From Opitutaceae bacterium TAV5 (GTDB lineage: Bacteria > Verrucomicrobiota > Verrucomicrobiia > Opitutales > Opitutaceae), in assembly GCA_000242935.3 (NCBI GenBank), contig CP007053.1, positions 6,309,001-6,373,000 of the forward strand: a DNA stretch of 64,000 nt, read 5' to 3'. Numbering within the stretch: position 1 is the first letter of the stretch; each line of letters opens with the position of its first letter. The notes below the pieces were generated by a model that searched no databases, had not been told where the DNA came from, and worked only from the letters and a program-made list of their open reading frames with translations. This document shows, piece after piece, positions 17,322 to 26,684 of the stretch. A program made the position numbers and the translations under genes.

Positions 17322-19532
17322 ATGCCCATGCCCAACCGCCTTTCAGCCGCCCGGTCTCCCTACCTGCTCCAGCACGCCCGCAATCCGGTGCACTGGCAGG
17401 AATGGGGCGAGGAGGCATTTGCCCGGGCGCGCGCGGAGCAGAAGCCGATCTTCCTCAGCATCGGGTATTCGACCTGCCACTGGTGTCACGTGATGGCCCG
17501 GGAATCGTTTGAAAACGAAGCCGTCGCCGCCGTGCTCAACGAGCATTTTGTCTCCATCAAGGTGGATCGCGAGGAGCGGCCCGACGTGGACAAGGTTTAC
17601 ATGGCCTACGTGCAGGCGATGACCGGTCATGGCGGCTGGCCGCTCAGCGTGTGGCTCGCTCCGGACCTGAAGCCGTTTTACGGCGGCACGTATTTCCCGC
17701 CCGAGGACCGCTCCGGCCGATCCGGGCTTCTCTCCGTGCTCGACGTGATCATCCAGGGCTGGAACGACGACGGCGAACGCCGGAAATTCGTCGCGGAATC
17801 GTCACGCGTGATCGACGTGCTCGCCGGTTATTATGCCGGGAAGCAGGTGCGTCCCGATCCCGCCACCCCGATGCCGCCGCTGTACGAAACCGGCGGCGAC
17901 GCCTTCGAACGCTGTTACCTGCAACTGGGCGAAAGTTTCGACTCCACACATGGCGGTTTCGGCGGCGCGCCCAAATTCCCTCGCGCCTCCAACCTCGATT
18001 TTCTTTTTCGCGTCGCCGCCATCCAGGGGCCGGAAACCGAAACCGGGCGCGAAGCCGTTTCCATGGCCGCGAGCACGCTCCGGCACATGATCGCCGGAGG
18101 CATCCACGACCACGTCGGCGGCGGCTTCCACCGCTACTCCGTCGATGACGCGTGGTTTGTGCCGCATTTCGAAAAAATGCTCTACGACCAGGCCCAGATT
18201 GCGGTCAACCTGCTCGATGCCGCGCTCTTCACCGGTGACGAACGGTACGCCTGGGCCGCGCGCGCGACGCTCGACTACGTGCTCCGCGACCTCACGCATC
18301 CGGACGGCGGATTTTTCTCCGCCGAAGACGCCGACGCGGCGCCGGCGCACGGCGCCACGGAGCATGTCGAAGGCGCGTTTTACGTGTGGACGGCCGATGA
18401 ATTGCGCCGCGCGCTCTCGCCCGACGCAGCCCGGCTGGTCGAATCCCATCTCGGAATCAACCCAGGTTCCGAAGGCAACGTGCCGCCGGCGCTCGATCCC
18501 CACGGCGAGTTGCGCGGAAAAAACATTCTGCGCCAGGTACGCCCTCTGGCCGAAACGGCCGCCGCTCTCGGCCTCGAACCCGCCGCAGCGGCCGAACGCC
18601 TGGCCGCCGCTCTCGAAACCCTGCAGGCGATTCGCACCGCGCGGCCGCGGCCGCATCTCGACGACAAGGTCATCACCGCGTGGAACGGCCTCGCGCTCTC
18701 CGCCTTCGCCCGCGCCGCCACCTCGCCCGCCGCCTGCCTCGACGACCGGCGCGACCGGTACCTCGACGCCGCCCGGCGCGCCGCCCGCTTCGTCGAACGC
18801 GAACTCTGCGACGCCGGCCGCGGCGTCCTCTACCGCGCCTGGCGCGGCGAACGCGGCGCGAGCGAGGGTTTTGCCGAAGACTACGCCTGTTTCATCGCCG
18901 GCCTGCTCGACCTCCATGACGCCACGTTCGACGCACACTGGCTGCGCCTCGCCGAACGGCTGCAACAGACCATGGACGCGCGCTTCCGTGACGAGATCGC
19001 CGGCGGTTATTTCAATTCCCCTGCCGGCGACCCGCACATCGTGCTGCGCCTGAAAGAGGATTACGACGGCGCCGAGCCCGCCCCGAGTTCCATTGCCGCC
19101 TCCAACCTCCAGCGGCTCTCCTCGCTCCTCCATGACGAGACCTTGCACGCCCGGGCGGTCGACACCGTCGAAGCGCTTCGCGGCCAATGGAGCCAGACGC
19201 CGCACGCCCTGCCCGCCATGCTCTGCGCGCTCGAACGCATCCTCGCCGAGCCCGTGCAGGTCGTGATCGCCGGCGACCCGGCGGCACCCGGTTTCCGGGC
19301 GCTCGTCGCCGTTGTCCGCGCGCAGGCGACCCGCCGCCGGCCGGCGCTGATCGGCCTGGTTCCGGCCGGCGGCAGCGACGCCGATGCCGACCTCTGGCTG
19401 CGCGCTCGCGCTCCCTGGCTCGATGGCATGCGCCCGGCGGACGGCGGACAGGCCGCCGCGTATGTCTGCCAGCACTACACCTGTCAGTCGCCCGTGACGA
19501 CACCGGAGGCATTGCGGCAATTGCTGGCGTAA
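17322..19532 (+). CDS. thioredoxin-domain protein of the YyaL / DUF255 family
   Basis: The 736-residue protein matches the full length of the YyaL/SPATA20 family. The N-terminal DUF255 thioredoxin-like domain shows [19 protein letters not shown], the C52-H-W-C55 active site (STCHWCHVM) and the conserved [14 protein letters not shown]. The rest is an alpha/alpha-barrel like N-acylglucosamine epimerases, with [10 protein letters not shown]-type sequence at ~265 ([29 protein letters not shown] region) and [17 protein letters not shown]. The family role is unclear; redox activity or sugar-related binding have been suggested from its domains. It may start instead at the ATG at 17328. The small SlyX gene lies 55 bases downstream. 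Confidence 0.93.
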   Translation: MPMPNRLSAARSPYLLQHARNPVHWQEWGEEAFARARAEQKPIFLSIGYSTCHWCHVMARESFENEAVAAVLNEHFVSIKVDREERPDVDKVYMAYVQAMTGHGGWPLSVWLAPDLKPFYGGTYFPPEDRSGRSGLLSVLDVIIQGWNDDGERRKFVAESSRVIDVLAGYYAGKQVRPDPATPMPPLYETGGDAFERCYLQLGESFDSTHGGFGGAPKFPRASNLDFLFRVAAIQGPETETGREAVSMAASTLRHMIAGGIHDHVGGGFHRYSVDDAWFVPHFEKMLYDQAQIAVNLLDAALFTGDERYAWAARATLDYVLRDLTHPDGGFFSAEDADAAPAHGATEHVEGAFYVWTADELRRALSPDAARLVESHLGINPGSEGNVPPALDPHGELRGKNILRQVRPLAETAAALGLEPAAAAERLAAALETLQAIRTARPRPHLDDKVITAWNGLALSAFARAATSPAACLDDRRDRYLDAARRAARFVERELCDAGRGVLYRAWRGERGASEGFAEDYACFIAGLLDLHDATFDAHWLRLAERLQQTMDARFRDEIAGGYFNSPAGDPHIVLRLKEDYDGAEPAPSSIAASNLQRLSSLLHDETLHARAVDTVEALRGQWSQTPHALPAMLCALERILAEPVQVVIAGDPAAPGFRALVAVVRAQATRRRPALIGLVPAGGSDADADLWLRARAPWLDGMRPADGGQAAAYVCQHYTCQSPVTTPEALRQLLA

Positions 19533-19587
19533 TCCCGGGCGCTCCCACACCCTTCCCGGCTGCATCGCAACTCACGCCCAACCGCAC

Positions 19588-19788
19588 ATGTCGAACGAAA
19601 GACTGGATATTCTCGAGGAACGCATCGCCTGGCTCCAGCGCCACGTGGTGGAGCAGGACAAGGTCATGCTGGGGCAGGCGCGCGAACTCGAGCGCCTGCG
19701 CGCCGAACTGACTCGCGTCATCGAACGGCTCCCCGACGACTCCGGGCTGCCGCCCGCCGGGCAGCAGGAGCGGCCGCCGCACTATTAG
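19588..19788 (+). CDS. slyX: SlyX family protein
   Basis: This 66-residue protein is predicted to be a coiled coil: the heptad-rich stretch ERLDILEERIAWLQRHVVEQ continues to LTRVIERL. A Pro-rich tail ends in the PPHY typical of SlyX. Its function in the cell is not settled for the family. It follows the YyaL-like gene by 55 bases and is probably cotranscribed. Confidence 0.85.
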   Translation: MSNERLDILEERIAWLQRHVVEQDKVMLGQARELERLRAELTRVIERLPDDSGLPPAGQQERPPHY

Positions 19789-19850
19789 GAGAGAATCCCT
19801 CGCCCGCCCGCTCGCCGTTCCGGTGCTGCGGCAGATGCCCTTGTCCGCGC

Positions 19851-21299
19851 TCAGTCGAGCACATCGAGCTCCGGCCACTGGGCGATCTTGCGGTGCAGCG
19901 TGCGGCGGCTCACGCCCATGAGTTGCGCGGCCTTCGTGCGGTTGCCCCTCGCCTTGATCAGGGCCTCGCGCAGAAGCCGCTTTTCATTCTCCTCGACCGA
20001 AAGCGTCCCGCCCGCGCTGCCGCCTGCCGGCTGAAACGGCATCGTGCCCGGCGCAGGCGCCAGTCCGCCCGTGCCAGCCGATAAAGCCTGGGCGCCGCCG
20101 GCCGGCGGCAGTGCGAGAGGCGCCGCGAACGGTTGCCGGAAACGCGCGTCGAGATCGTACTCGGTGAGCTTGCCTCCGCGATGGAGCACCACGGCGTTTT
20201 CACAAAAATTGCGCAATTCGCGAATGTTCCCCGGCCACGGATACGCCTGCAACGTGCGCAACGCTCCGGGCTCCACCGTCAGGAGCGGCAGATTGTTTTC
20301 CTTCGCAAACAGCCGGAGGTAATGGGCCAGCAGCATCGGGATGTCGTCGGTACGCTCGCGCAACGGGGGCAAGGTGATCCGCACGACGTTGATGCGGAAA
20401 AACAGGTCTTCGCGAAATTTTCCCTCGCGCACCATCTGTTCGAGGTTGCGGTTGGTCGCGGCCACGAGGCGCACATCCAGCGTGATGGGACGCGAACCGC
20501 CCACGCGTTCGATGGATTTTGTTTCCAGAAAACGCAGCAGCTTCACCTGGGTGGAAGCGGAGATCTCGCCGATTTCGTCGAGAAACAGCGTGCCGCTGTC
20601 CGCCGATTCGAACCGGCCCACGCGACGTTCGGTCGCTCCCGTGAAAGCGCCGCGTTCGTGACCGAAGATTTCGCTCTCGAGCAGGTTTTCCGAAAGCGCC
20701 GCGCAATGCACCGCCACGAACGGGGCGCGGGCGCGCGGACTGGCCTGGTGGATCGCCTGGGCGATGAGCTCCTTGCCCGTGCCGGACTCGCCTTCGATGA
20801 GGATGGTGGCCCTGGAGGGCGCGACCAGGCGCACGCGGTCGATCACATCCTTGAGGCGATCCGAGTGACCGACGAGGCCCTCGAAACTGAACTTGTCGTC
20901 GAGGCGCTCGTGAAGCTGTTTCACCTCGACCTCGAGCGTGCGTGTCTTGAGGGCGCGCTGGATGAGAACCTCGAGCCGTTCGATGTTGACCGGTTTGGTG
21001 AGGAAATCGACGGCGCCGCGCTTCATGGCCTCGACCGCGGTGTCGATGTTGCCGTAGGCGGTCATCATGATGACCGCGGGGCGATGAGGCAGGGACAGGG
21101 CCTTGTCGATGACCTTGAGGCCGCTTTTGCCCGGCATGCGCAGGTCGGTGAGGATGACGTCGAACTCCTGCGACTCCATGAGGTTGAAGGCTTCGTCGGC
21201 ATTGGCGGCGGCGAAGACATCGTACTCGTCCTCGAGCGCCTGACGGAGGCCTTCGCGGGTGTGTTTTTCGTCGTCGATGATCAGGACGCTGGCAATCAT
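19851..21299 (-). CDS. NtrC-type sigma-54 response regulator
   Basis: This 482-residue bacterial enhancer-binding protein is a two-component regulator that activates sigma-54 promoters. The receiver has D9-D10-E11 and phospho-acceptor D52 (LTDLRMPG). The AAA+ domain has Walker A GESGTGKE, the sigma-54 contact loop ERGAFTGATE, and the arginine-finger region FREDLFFRINVV. The C-terminal Fis-type helix-turn-helix is RTKAAQLMGVSRRTLHRKI. A Gly/Pro/Ala-rich linker precedes it. The frame is open to 21428, but the receiver begins directly at the ATG at 21299. No cognate kinase lies next to it, so its signal is unknown. Confidence 0.94.
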   Translation of the reverse strand: MIASVLIIDDEKHTREGLRQALEDEYDVFAAANADEAFNLMESQEFDVILTDLRMPGKSGLKVIDKALSLPHRPAVIMMTAYGNIDTAVEAMKRGAVDFLTKPVNIERLEVLIQRALKTRTLEVEVKQLHERLDDKFSFEGLVGHSDRLKDVIDRVRLVAPSRATILIEGESGTGKELIAQAIHQASPRARAPFVAVHCAALSENLLESEIFGHERGAFTGATERRVGRFESADSGTLFLDEIGEISASTQVKLLRFLETKSIERVGGSRPITLDVRLVAATNRNLEQMVREGKFREDLFFRINVVRITLPPLRERTDDIPMLLAHYLRLFAKENNLPLLTVEPGALRTLQAYPWPGNIRELRNFCENAVVLHRGGKLTEYDLDARFRQPFAAPLALPPAGGAQALSAGTGGLAPAPGTMPFQPAGGSAGGTLSVEENEKRLLREALIKARGNRTKAAQLMGVSRRTLHRKIAQWPELDVLD

Positions 21300-21453
21300 G
21301 GTGAACCAAGGAAAAGGCGGAGCGGTGAGTGTGGCTGCTCGTGCTCGCAAGGGAGCGGCAGGAGGCGATTTGAACAAGAAAAAAGATTCTGCTTGCTGCA
21401 CGGGGGCGGGACCCCTCATGTTCCGCAACTCCTCAAACGAGGACGATCGAGAT

Positions 21454-21530
21454 CGGGGTGTAGCTTAGCCTGGTAGAGCGCTACGTTCGGGACGTAGAGG
21501 CCGTGAGTTCGAATCTCACCACCCCGACCA
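21454..21530 (+). tRNA. tRNA-Pro (anticodon CGG)
   Basis: The 77-base cloverleaf has acceptor CGGGGTG paired with CACCCCG, discriminator A and an encoded CCA at 21528-21530. The anticodon stem CTACG/CGTAG encloses loop TTCGGGA, giving anticodon CGG. The T arm contains GTTCGAATC. It sits between two minus-strand genes and is transcribed on the + strand. Confidence 0.96.
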
Positions 21531-21614
21531 TTTTCAGGTCTTTTGGCATGTTCAACCGCCCGGCGGAGATTTGATACCCGCCAGGCTTGAGGAGGACCTG
21601 CGAGCCGGCGCGGC

Positions 21615-22790
21615 TTACGGAATAAGCCGCTCGCGGCGCAATTTTTCGAACAGGAGGAAGAAGGCGTCGTCCGTCGGCTGGTAGAGATTGAAACCAAGCC
21701 GCCGGCTTTTGGAGATGTCGGTCACCACTTCGATCGGCCGGCCCAGGTCGGCATCGGTATGCCAGGGCGAGGCCAGACGGGCGAGATCCGGCTCGGCGAG
21801 GCGGTGGGTCGCCGCGATCTCGCGCCAGAGGGGCGCATCGGCGGCCATCTGCTGTTCGAGCGGCCGGACGACCCCGTCGAAAGGCTCCGCCTCGATGCCG
21901 AACCAGCCGGCGATGCGGCCCCACATCCACTTCCAGCGGAAGATGTCGCCGTTGACGACGTTGAAGGCTTCGTTGGCCGCGGCCGGCGTGGTCGCCGCCC
22001 ACAGCAGATGGCGGGCGAGCAGCCGCGCGTCGGTCATGTCGGTCAGGCTGTCCCATTGCACGCCCACGCCCGGAAACCGGAACGGCCGGCCGGTCTCGCG
22101 GCAGATCGTCGCGTAAGCGGCCAGGGTCGTGCCCATGTTCATGGCGTTGCCGACCGCCCGGCCGATGACCGTATGCGGACGGTGGATACTCCAGTGGAAG
22201 CCGTCGCGCGCGGCGGCCGCGAAGACTTCGTCTTCCTGGGCGTAATAGAAGTTCTCGAGGTCGAGCCGCGCCTGATCTTCGCGGAAGGGCGTCTGCGGCA
22301 GGGCCCCCTTCCCGTAGGCCTCGAACGGCCCGAGGTAGTGCTTGAGGCCCGTGACCAGGGCGACGTGGCGAACGGAGCCGGCGGGCCGGAGCGCGTCGAG
22401 CAGATTGCGCACCATCGCGGCGTTGACCCGGATGTTCTCCGCCTCGGTCGCCTGCCGCAGCCAGGTCGTGAGGAAAACATGGGTGGGCTTCAGGCCGGAG
22501 AGCGCGGCGGCGAGGGACGCCGGATCGAGGAGGTCGGCGGCGATCGGGGTAACGCCGGGCTGCGCGAGGGGCCGGCGGGCCAGGCCGGACACCCGCCATC
22601 CTTCCCCGGCCAGGACTTCCGCCGTCGCGCCGCCGATGATGCCGCTGGCGCCGGCGATCAGGGCGTGCCCGCCCGTCGGCAGGGTGCCCGCGCCTTGGGC
22701 GTTGGCGGTGTTGGTCCGCGAAGCCGGGGAGGAGGCGTCGTCCGCCTCCGGAGCCGGGTCAGGCGATGATGAAGTTTCGGTTTTGTTCAT
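21615..22790 (-). CDS. PRISE-type NAD(P)-dependent SDR (progesterone 5-beta-reductase / iridoid-synthase-like)
   Basis: This 391-residue extended short-chain dehydrogenase has the dinucleotide-binding loop ALIAGASGIIGGATAEV near residue 45, SGLARRPL after strand 2, and a long C-terminal half with NVVNGDIFRWKWMWG. That combination is seen in the PRISE group of enone reductases. The substrate in bacteria is unknown. About 40 N-terminal residues are low in complexity (Ser, Ala, Pro, Asp) and may be untranslated if an internal start is used. It starts six bases after the EamA permease stop and is likely in one operon with it. Confidence 0.8.
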   Translation of the reverse strand: MNKTETSSSPDPAPEADDASSPASRTNTANAQGAGTLPTGGHALIAGASGIIGGATAEVLAGEGWRVSGLARRPLAQPGVTPIAADLLDPASLAAALSGLKPTHVFLTTWLRQATEAENIRVNAAMVRNLLDALRPAGSVRHVALVTGLKHYLGPFEAYGKGALPQTPFREDQARLDLENFYYAQEDEVFAAAARDGFHWSIHRPHTVIGRAVGNAMNMGTTLAAYATICRETGRPFRFPGVGVQWDSLTDMTDARLLARHLLWAATTPAAANEAFNVVNGDIFRWKWMWGRIAGWFGIEAEPFDGVVRPLEQQMAADAPLWREIAATHRLAEPDLARLASPWHTDADLGRPIEVVTDISKSRRLGFNLYQPTDDAFFLLFEKLRRERLIP

Positions 22791-22796
22791 GATTTT

Positions 22797-23741
22797 TCAG
22801 GTTGCAGGTTTGTCTGGAGAGAGGGCGGCCGGGACATGCCGCTCGCCGGAGACGGACGGGGGCAGCGGCGTTCCCCGCGCTTTTTCCCGCATCAGGGTGA
22901 GGAGGCCCGAGCCGACGATCAGAACGATCCCCGCCAGCGTGGGAAGATCGACGCCCGTCCCGAACAGCAGGAAGTCGAGCAGGATCGCCCAGAGCATCTG
23001 GCTGTATTGCGTCGGGCCGATATGCGTGGCGGGGGCATGCCGGGCCGCACGCATGGTCACGATGTTGGCGAAGGCGGCGAGCAGGCCGTAGCCGGCCAGT
23101 TTCGCCCATTGTTCGGCATTGGGCGCGACGAAGCGCGGAATCGTGAGCAGGCCGCAGACGATGACCGCGCCGAGGATGCCGGCGCCGAACAGCGAGATGG
23201 CCTTTTCCTTCGCCCCGACGGCGCGGAAGGTCACGATCGACACGGCGCCGCCAAGACCGGCGAACACGGCTCCCAAATGGCCGATTGAGAGTTCGCGGAA
23301 GCCGGGTCGCAGCACGATCAGAACGCCGATGAAGCCGATCACCACCGCGCTCCAGCGCCGGATGCCCACCCGTTCCTTCAGAAACAGCATCGACGTGAGG
23401 GTGACGAAGGCCGGCTGCAGAAAGATCAGCACAAAGGCTTCGGCCATCGAGAGGTGGGTGAAGGCGGTGACGCTGCCGATCACGCCTGCCGGATAGGCGA
23501 AGAAGCGAACCAGCCAGAGGGGCCGGTTCGTGGTGGCGAAGACATCGCGCCAACGGTCTCCCCGGCGCAGCAGAAAAGGCAGGATGGCGAGGCCGAACAG
23601 CGCGCCGAAAAAGGCCGATTCGTAGGGCGGCAGTTCGCCTTCGATCAGCTTGACGCTGGCATCGCTGAAGGAGAACAGGGCAAAGGAGGCAAAACCGAGC
23701 AGGACCCCTTTCGTGATCCGGCCGGTGTCGGTGGTCTGCAT
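22797..23741 (-). CDS. EamA/DMT-family membrane transporter
   Basis: This 314-residue permease has two EamA repeats and about ten hydrophobic helices (GVLLGFASFALFSFSDASV at the N-terminus, VLIFLQPAFVTLTSMLFLKE in the first repeat and TQYSQMLWAILLDFLLFG in the second). The family exports or imports small metabolites. The gene is six bases upstream of the PRISE reductase gene and probably forms a bicistronic unit with it. A weak hairpin (23786-23806) separates it from the DoxX gene. Confidence 0.88.
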   Translation of the reverse strand: MQTTDTGRITKGVLLGFASFALFSFSDASVKLIEGELPPYESAFFGALFGLAILPFLLRRGDRWRDVFATTNRPLWLVRFFAYPAGVIGSVTAFTHLSMAEAFVLIFLQPAFVTLTSMLFLKERVGIRRWSAVVIGFIGVLIVLRPGFRELSIGHLGAVFAGLGGAVSIVTFRAVGAKEKAISLFGAGILGAVIVCGLLTIPRFVAPNAEQWAKLAGYGLLAAFANIVTMRAARHAPATHIGPTQYSQMLWAILLDFLLFGTGVDLPTLAGIVLIVGSGLLTLMREKARGTPLPPSVSGERHVPAALSPDKPAT

Positions 23742-23785
23742 GAATCAGGCCGTCCTCCCTGCGGGCGTGGCTTGTTTATGTCCGC

Positions 23786-23806
23786 GGGCGCGCACGAGGC
23801 GCGCCC
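23786..23806. terminator. short GC hairpin between the DoxX and EamA genes
   Basis: An 8-bp stem (GGGCGCGC 23786-23793 with GCGCGCCC 23799-23806) has a 5-base loop. There is no T-run, so termination is only possible. It resembles in composition the stronger hairpin at 14128. Confidence 0.4.
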
Positions 23807-23838
23807 CTGCTGCAAAAACTGGGTGGTGCATCGGAAAA

Positions 23839-24267
23839 TCAGGCGGCCGGAGAGGAACCGCGGCGGCGGCTGTCGAGCGACCAGGCGTCGTGGCGGACGG
23901 TCGCGAGGAGCACGGCGTAGAAGCCGAGGTAGGTCATCTGGATGCCGGCGGCGCCCCAGTTCTCGATCAGGCACGAGCCGGTGATGAGCAGGATCATCAA
24001 CAGCGTGCCGGCCACGAGCGCGGGGCGCAGGAACAGGCCGAGCACGAGCAGCACGCCGATCACGGCCTCGCCGATGACGATGCCGCAGCCGCTGAGATAA
24101 ACGAGCGGACCGGGCAGGATGCTTTGCGCGAACTGCTCGCGCAGGCCGCTCGCGAAGGCGTCGAGCTTGGGCAGGCGCACGAGGCCGTGCAGGGCGATGT
24201 TGACGCCGAGCCCGAGGCGCGCGAGGGCGTGGGCGAGGCGGTAGTCGGAACGGGAATCGGTGCTCAT
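23839..24267 (-). CDS. DoxX family membrane protein
   Basis: A 142-residue protein with four hydrophobic helices: ARLGLGVNIALHGLVRL, VYLSGCGIVIGEAVIGVLLV, FLRPALVAGTLLMILLITG and a last one near YLGFYAVLLATV. This is the DoxX layout. Members are linked to redox or thiol-stress functions, but none can be assigned here. It lies 13 bases downstream of the aldo/keto reductase gene on the same strand, which suggests a common transcript. Confidence 0.82.
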   Translation of the reverse strand: MSTDSRSDYRLAHALARLGLGVNIALHGLVRLPKLDAFASGLREQFAQSILPGPLVYLSGCGIVIGEAVIGVLLVLGLFLRPALVAGTLLMILLITGSCLIENWGAAGIQMTYLGFYAVLLATVRHDAWSLDSRRRGSSPAA

Positions 24268-24280
24268 GGGAGGCGGTAGT

Positions 24281-25420
24281 TCAGACAGGGGACGGCACGG
24301 GGGCGTTTTCCGCGATGAGTTTTTCGTGTTTCAACTCGGCCCAGAATCCGGCGGGGATGGCGACTTGCAGGGAGGCGACGTTTTCTCCGGGTTGGTGCGC
24401 CCGGCGGGCCCCGGGAATGACGGCGGAGACGACGGCGGGCGCGCTGCAAAACTGGAGCGCCGCGGTCCGCAGATCGACGCCGTGCGCCGTGGCGACGGTT
24501 TCGAGGCGGCGTCGTTTTTCGAGTTGTTGCGCGTTGGGCTTGCGGTCTCCGGCGTAGTTGAAGCGGTCGCGGCCGGCGAGGAAGCCGTTGTTGAGCGGCG
24601 AGCCGACGACGATGGAGACGCCGCGCGGCTCGCAGAGGGGGAAGAGCGTGTCGAGCGCCTCGGCGTGATCGATCAGGGTGTAGTTGCAGGCGGAGAGAAA
24701 GATGTCCGGGTCGGCGCGTTCGAGCGTGCGCAGGAGGGGCGGGAGGGTGTTCACCCCGAGGCCCCAGGCTTTGATGAGGCCTTCGGCCTTCATCTTTTCG
24801 AGCTCGGGCACGGCGCCTTTGAGGGCCTGGTCGAGGTAGTCGGTCCAGCGTTCGCCGAGGTCGGGGTTGTCGGGGGAGAGGTCGTGGATGAACGCGATGT
24901 CGATCGACGAGATGCCGAGGCGCTGGAGGCTGTCCTCAATCGAGCGGCGGGTGCCGGAGGCCGAATAGTCGTAGTCGTAGTCGAAGGGCGAGGGATTGGC
25001 CCAGGCGGACTTGCGCGGCGCAGCGGTGGCGTGGAAGAGGCGGCCGACTTTGGTGGAGAGGACGTAGTCCTCCCGTTTTTTCTCGTGGAGGAGCCGGCCG
25101 AACCGGCGCTCGCTCAGGCCGAAGCCGTAGAACGGCGATGTATCGTAATAGCGGATACCGCCTGCCCAGGCGGCTTCGAGGACGGAGAGGGCCTCGGCCC
25201 CGTCGATCGCGATGGAGGAGGCGTTGCCCAGCGGCGAGCCGCCCAGGCCGAGGCGATAGGGCGGGCGATAGCGGCCGGTGGGGGTCTGCGGGGATTGGAC
25301 CAGGGCGGGAGAACGGGGCGCGGGCCCGGCCCCGCGGGCGATGGACGGGAGGGCGGCGGACGAGGCCAGGGCGGCGGTGCCGGCGGCCAGGGCGGAGAGG
25401 AAGTGGCGTCTTGTCGTCAT
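24281..25420 (-). CDS. exported aldo/keto reductase (Tat-type leader)
   Basis: This 379-residue (beta/alpha)8 NADPH-dependent oxidoreductase has a leader MTTRRHFLSALAAGTAAL. The RRHF motif plus a hydrophobic stretch ending in SIARGA look like a Tat signal, which would export the folded cofactor-bound enzyme. The barrel shows YYDTSPFYGFGLSERRFG (Asp and Tyr of the catalytic tetrad), VLSTKVGRL (Lys) and IAFIHDL (His at the expected strand). It resembles the dehydrogenases of the fucose/galactose AKR group. It precedes the DoxX gene and follows the Yellow-like gene by 107 bases. An exported AKR is uncommon and fits the other secreted proteins of this group. Confidence 0.88.
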   Translation of the reverse strand: MTTRRHFLSALAAGTAALASSAALPSIARGAGPAPRSPALVQSPQTPTGRYRPPYRLGLGGSPLGNASSIAIDGAEALSVLEAAWAGGIRYYDTSPFYGFGLSERRFGRLLHEKKREDYVLSTKVGRLFHATAAPRKSAWANPSPFDYDYDYSASGTRRSIEDSLQRLGISSIDIAFIHDLSPDNPDLGERWTDYLDQALKGAVPELEKMKAEGLIKAWGLGVNTLPPLLRTLERADPDIFLSACNYTLIDHAEALDTLFPLCEPRGVSIVVGSPLNNGFLAGRDRFNYAGDRKPNAQQLEKRRRLETVATAHGVDLRTAALQFCSAPAVVSAVIPGARRAHQPGENVASLQVAIPAGFWAELKHEKLIAENAPVPSPV

Positions 25421-25527
25421 GTGGGCGGCGTTTGTTTTGATGGGAGTCGTGCGGGAGGGCGGGAGGCTTCGTCGGGACTGCTGGTCGTCGTGAAATCCGG
25501 GCGCGGGGGGGGCGGGAATGCGGTCGC

Positions 25528-26613
25528 CTACGGGAGCCTGACTTTGAAGAGGAGGAAAGGGCGCTCGATGAGGTCGCGGCCTTCCGGGTTGTTGGCGGGC
25601 AGGCGGTTGATCTGGGCGGCGGGGAAGTAGAGGAATCCGTCGGGGCCGATGCGCGAGGCGTCGGGCCAGGCGATGCGCGCGGGGTCGGCGACCAGGGTTT
25701 CGAAGGTGCCGTCGGGTTTGCGGCGGGTGATGCCGCCGATCTCGATGTCGCTGTAGTAGAGGGAACCGTCCGGGCCGAAGGTCATGCCGGCGTTGAAGCG
25801 GGTGGGGCCCAGGTCCTCGATGGCGGCGGAGAGGGCCGTGTCGTCCTGCGCGGGGTCGATGAGGAGGGCGAGGGGCAGGCGGAGGAGGCGCGGGCCGCCG
25901 TTGGGCTGGAAGTAGAGGTGGCGGCCGTCGGGGCTGAGGTCGAGGGTGTTGACGTGCATCTGCGGGGTCCGGCCCTGGGCGTTGAGATAGGGTCGTCCGT
26001 CGATGGTGAGGGTGAGGTTCGGGTCGGCTTTCAGGCGGGGATCGTCGGCGAGGAGGCGGCGGGAGCGGCCGGTGTCGAGGTCGAGCACGATGAGCGCGCC
26101 GAGGCCGGAATCGGTGAGTATGGCGTGCCCGCCGGCGATGCGCACGTCGTTGATGAAGCCGCGCTCGGGGACGACGTCGGTGGGAAATGGATACACGCGG
26201 GCGACCGTGTCGGCGGCGAGGTCGATTTGCACGAGCTTGGCCTGGCCGGCGAGGGGCACGGAGCCGAAGCCGCCGGCGGGATCGACGACCCAGAGGCGGT
26301 CGCGGTCGTCGGAGACCACGGCGTTGACGCCGACGAAGCGGTCGTGGGTGGGGTCGCCTTTTTCATAGGTGTTCCAGGTGCCGCCGGGATAGGGGCGGAT
26401 GGCGCCGTCGGGCAGGATTTCGCCGACGGAGAGGGTCCGGGCACCGGCCATGGCGGGGAAGCTGGCGAAGAGGCGTCCGGTTTTGGAGACGGTGACACCG
26501 TTCCACATGTGTTCGGGGGATCGGGCGACTTCGACGAGTTCGGCGGAGGCGGAAAAGGCCGGGACGGCGGCGATCGCAAGGGCGAGACTGAGGGAAAACA
26601 CTCGGTGGTTCAT
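25528..26613 (-). CDS. secreted Yellow / major-royal-jelly-like beta-propeller protein
   Basis: A 361-residue exported protein: signal peptide VFSLSLALAIAAVPAFSASA, then six-bladed propeller-type repeats (VSKTGRLFASFPAM, DDRDRLWVVDPAGG, GFINDVRIAGGHAILTDSG, LSPDGRHLYFQPNGG, MTFGPDGSLYYSDIE, IGPDGFLYFPAAQIN). This is the family annotated as L-dopachrome tautomerase-related or Yellow. Its bacterial substrate is unknown. It lies between the AKR and monooxygenase-like genes on the same strand. Confidence 0.82.
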   Translation of the reverse strand: MNHRVFSLSLALAIAAVPAFSASAELVEVARSPEHMWNGVTVSKTGRLFASFPAMAGARTLSVGEILPDGAIRPYPGGTWNTYEKGDPTHDRFVGVNAVVSDDRDRLWVVDPAGGFGSVPLAGQAKLVQIDLAADTVARVYPFPTDVVPERGFINDVRIAGGHAILTDSGLGALIVLDLDTGRSRRLLADDPRLKADPNLTLTIDGRPYLNAQGRTPQMHVNTLDLSPDGRHLYFQPNGGPRLLRLPLALLIDPAQDDTALSAAIEDLGPTRFNAGMTFGPDGSLYYSDIEIGGITRRKPDGTFETLVADPARIAWPDASRIGPDGFLYFPAAQINRLPANNPEGRDLIERPFLLFKVRLP

Positions 26614-26684
26614 GGCGAGGATGAGGTTTTGGCTGGGCTCATGCGGGAAGCGTGGGTCGGCACGACATGGCGCGCTTGCGGGTG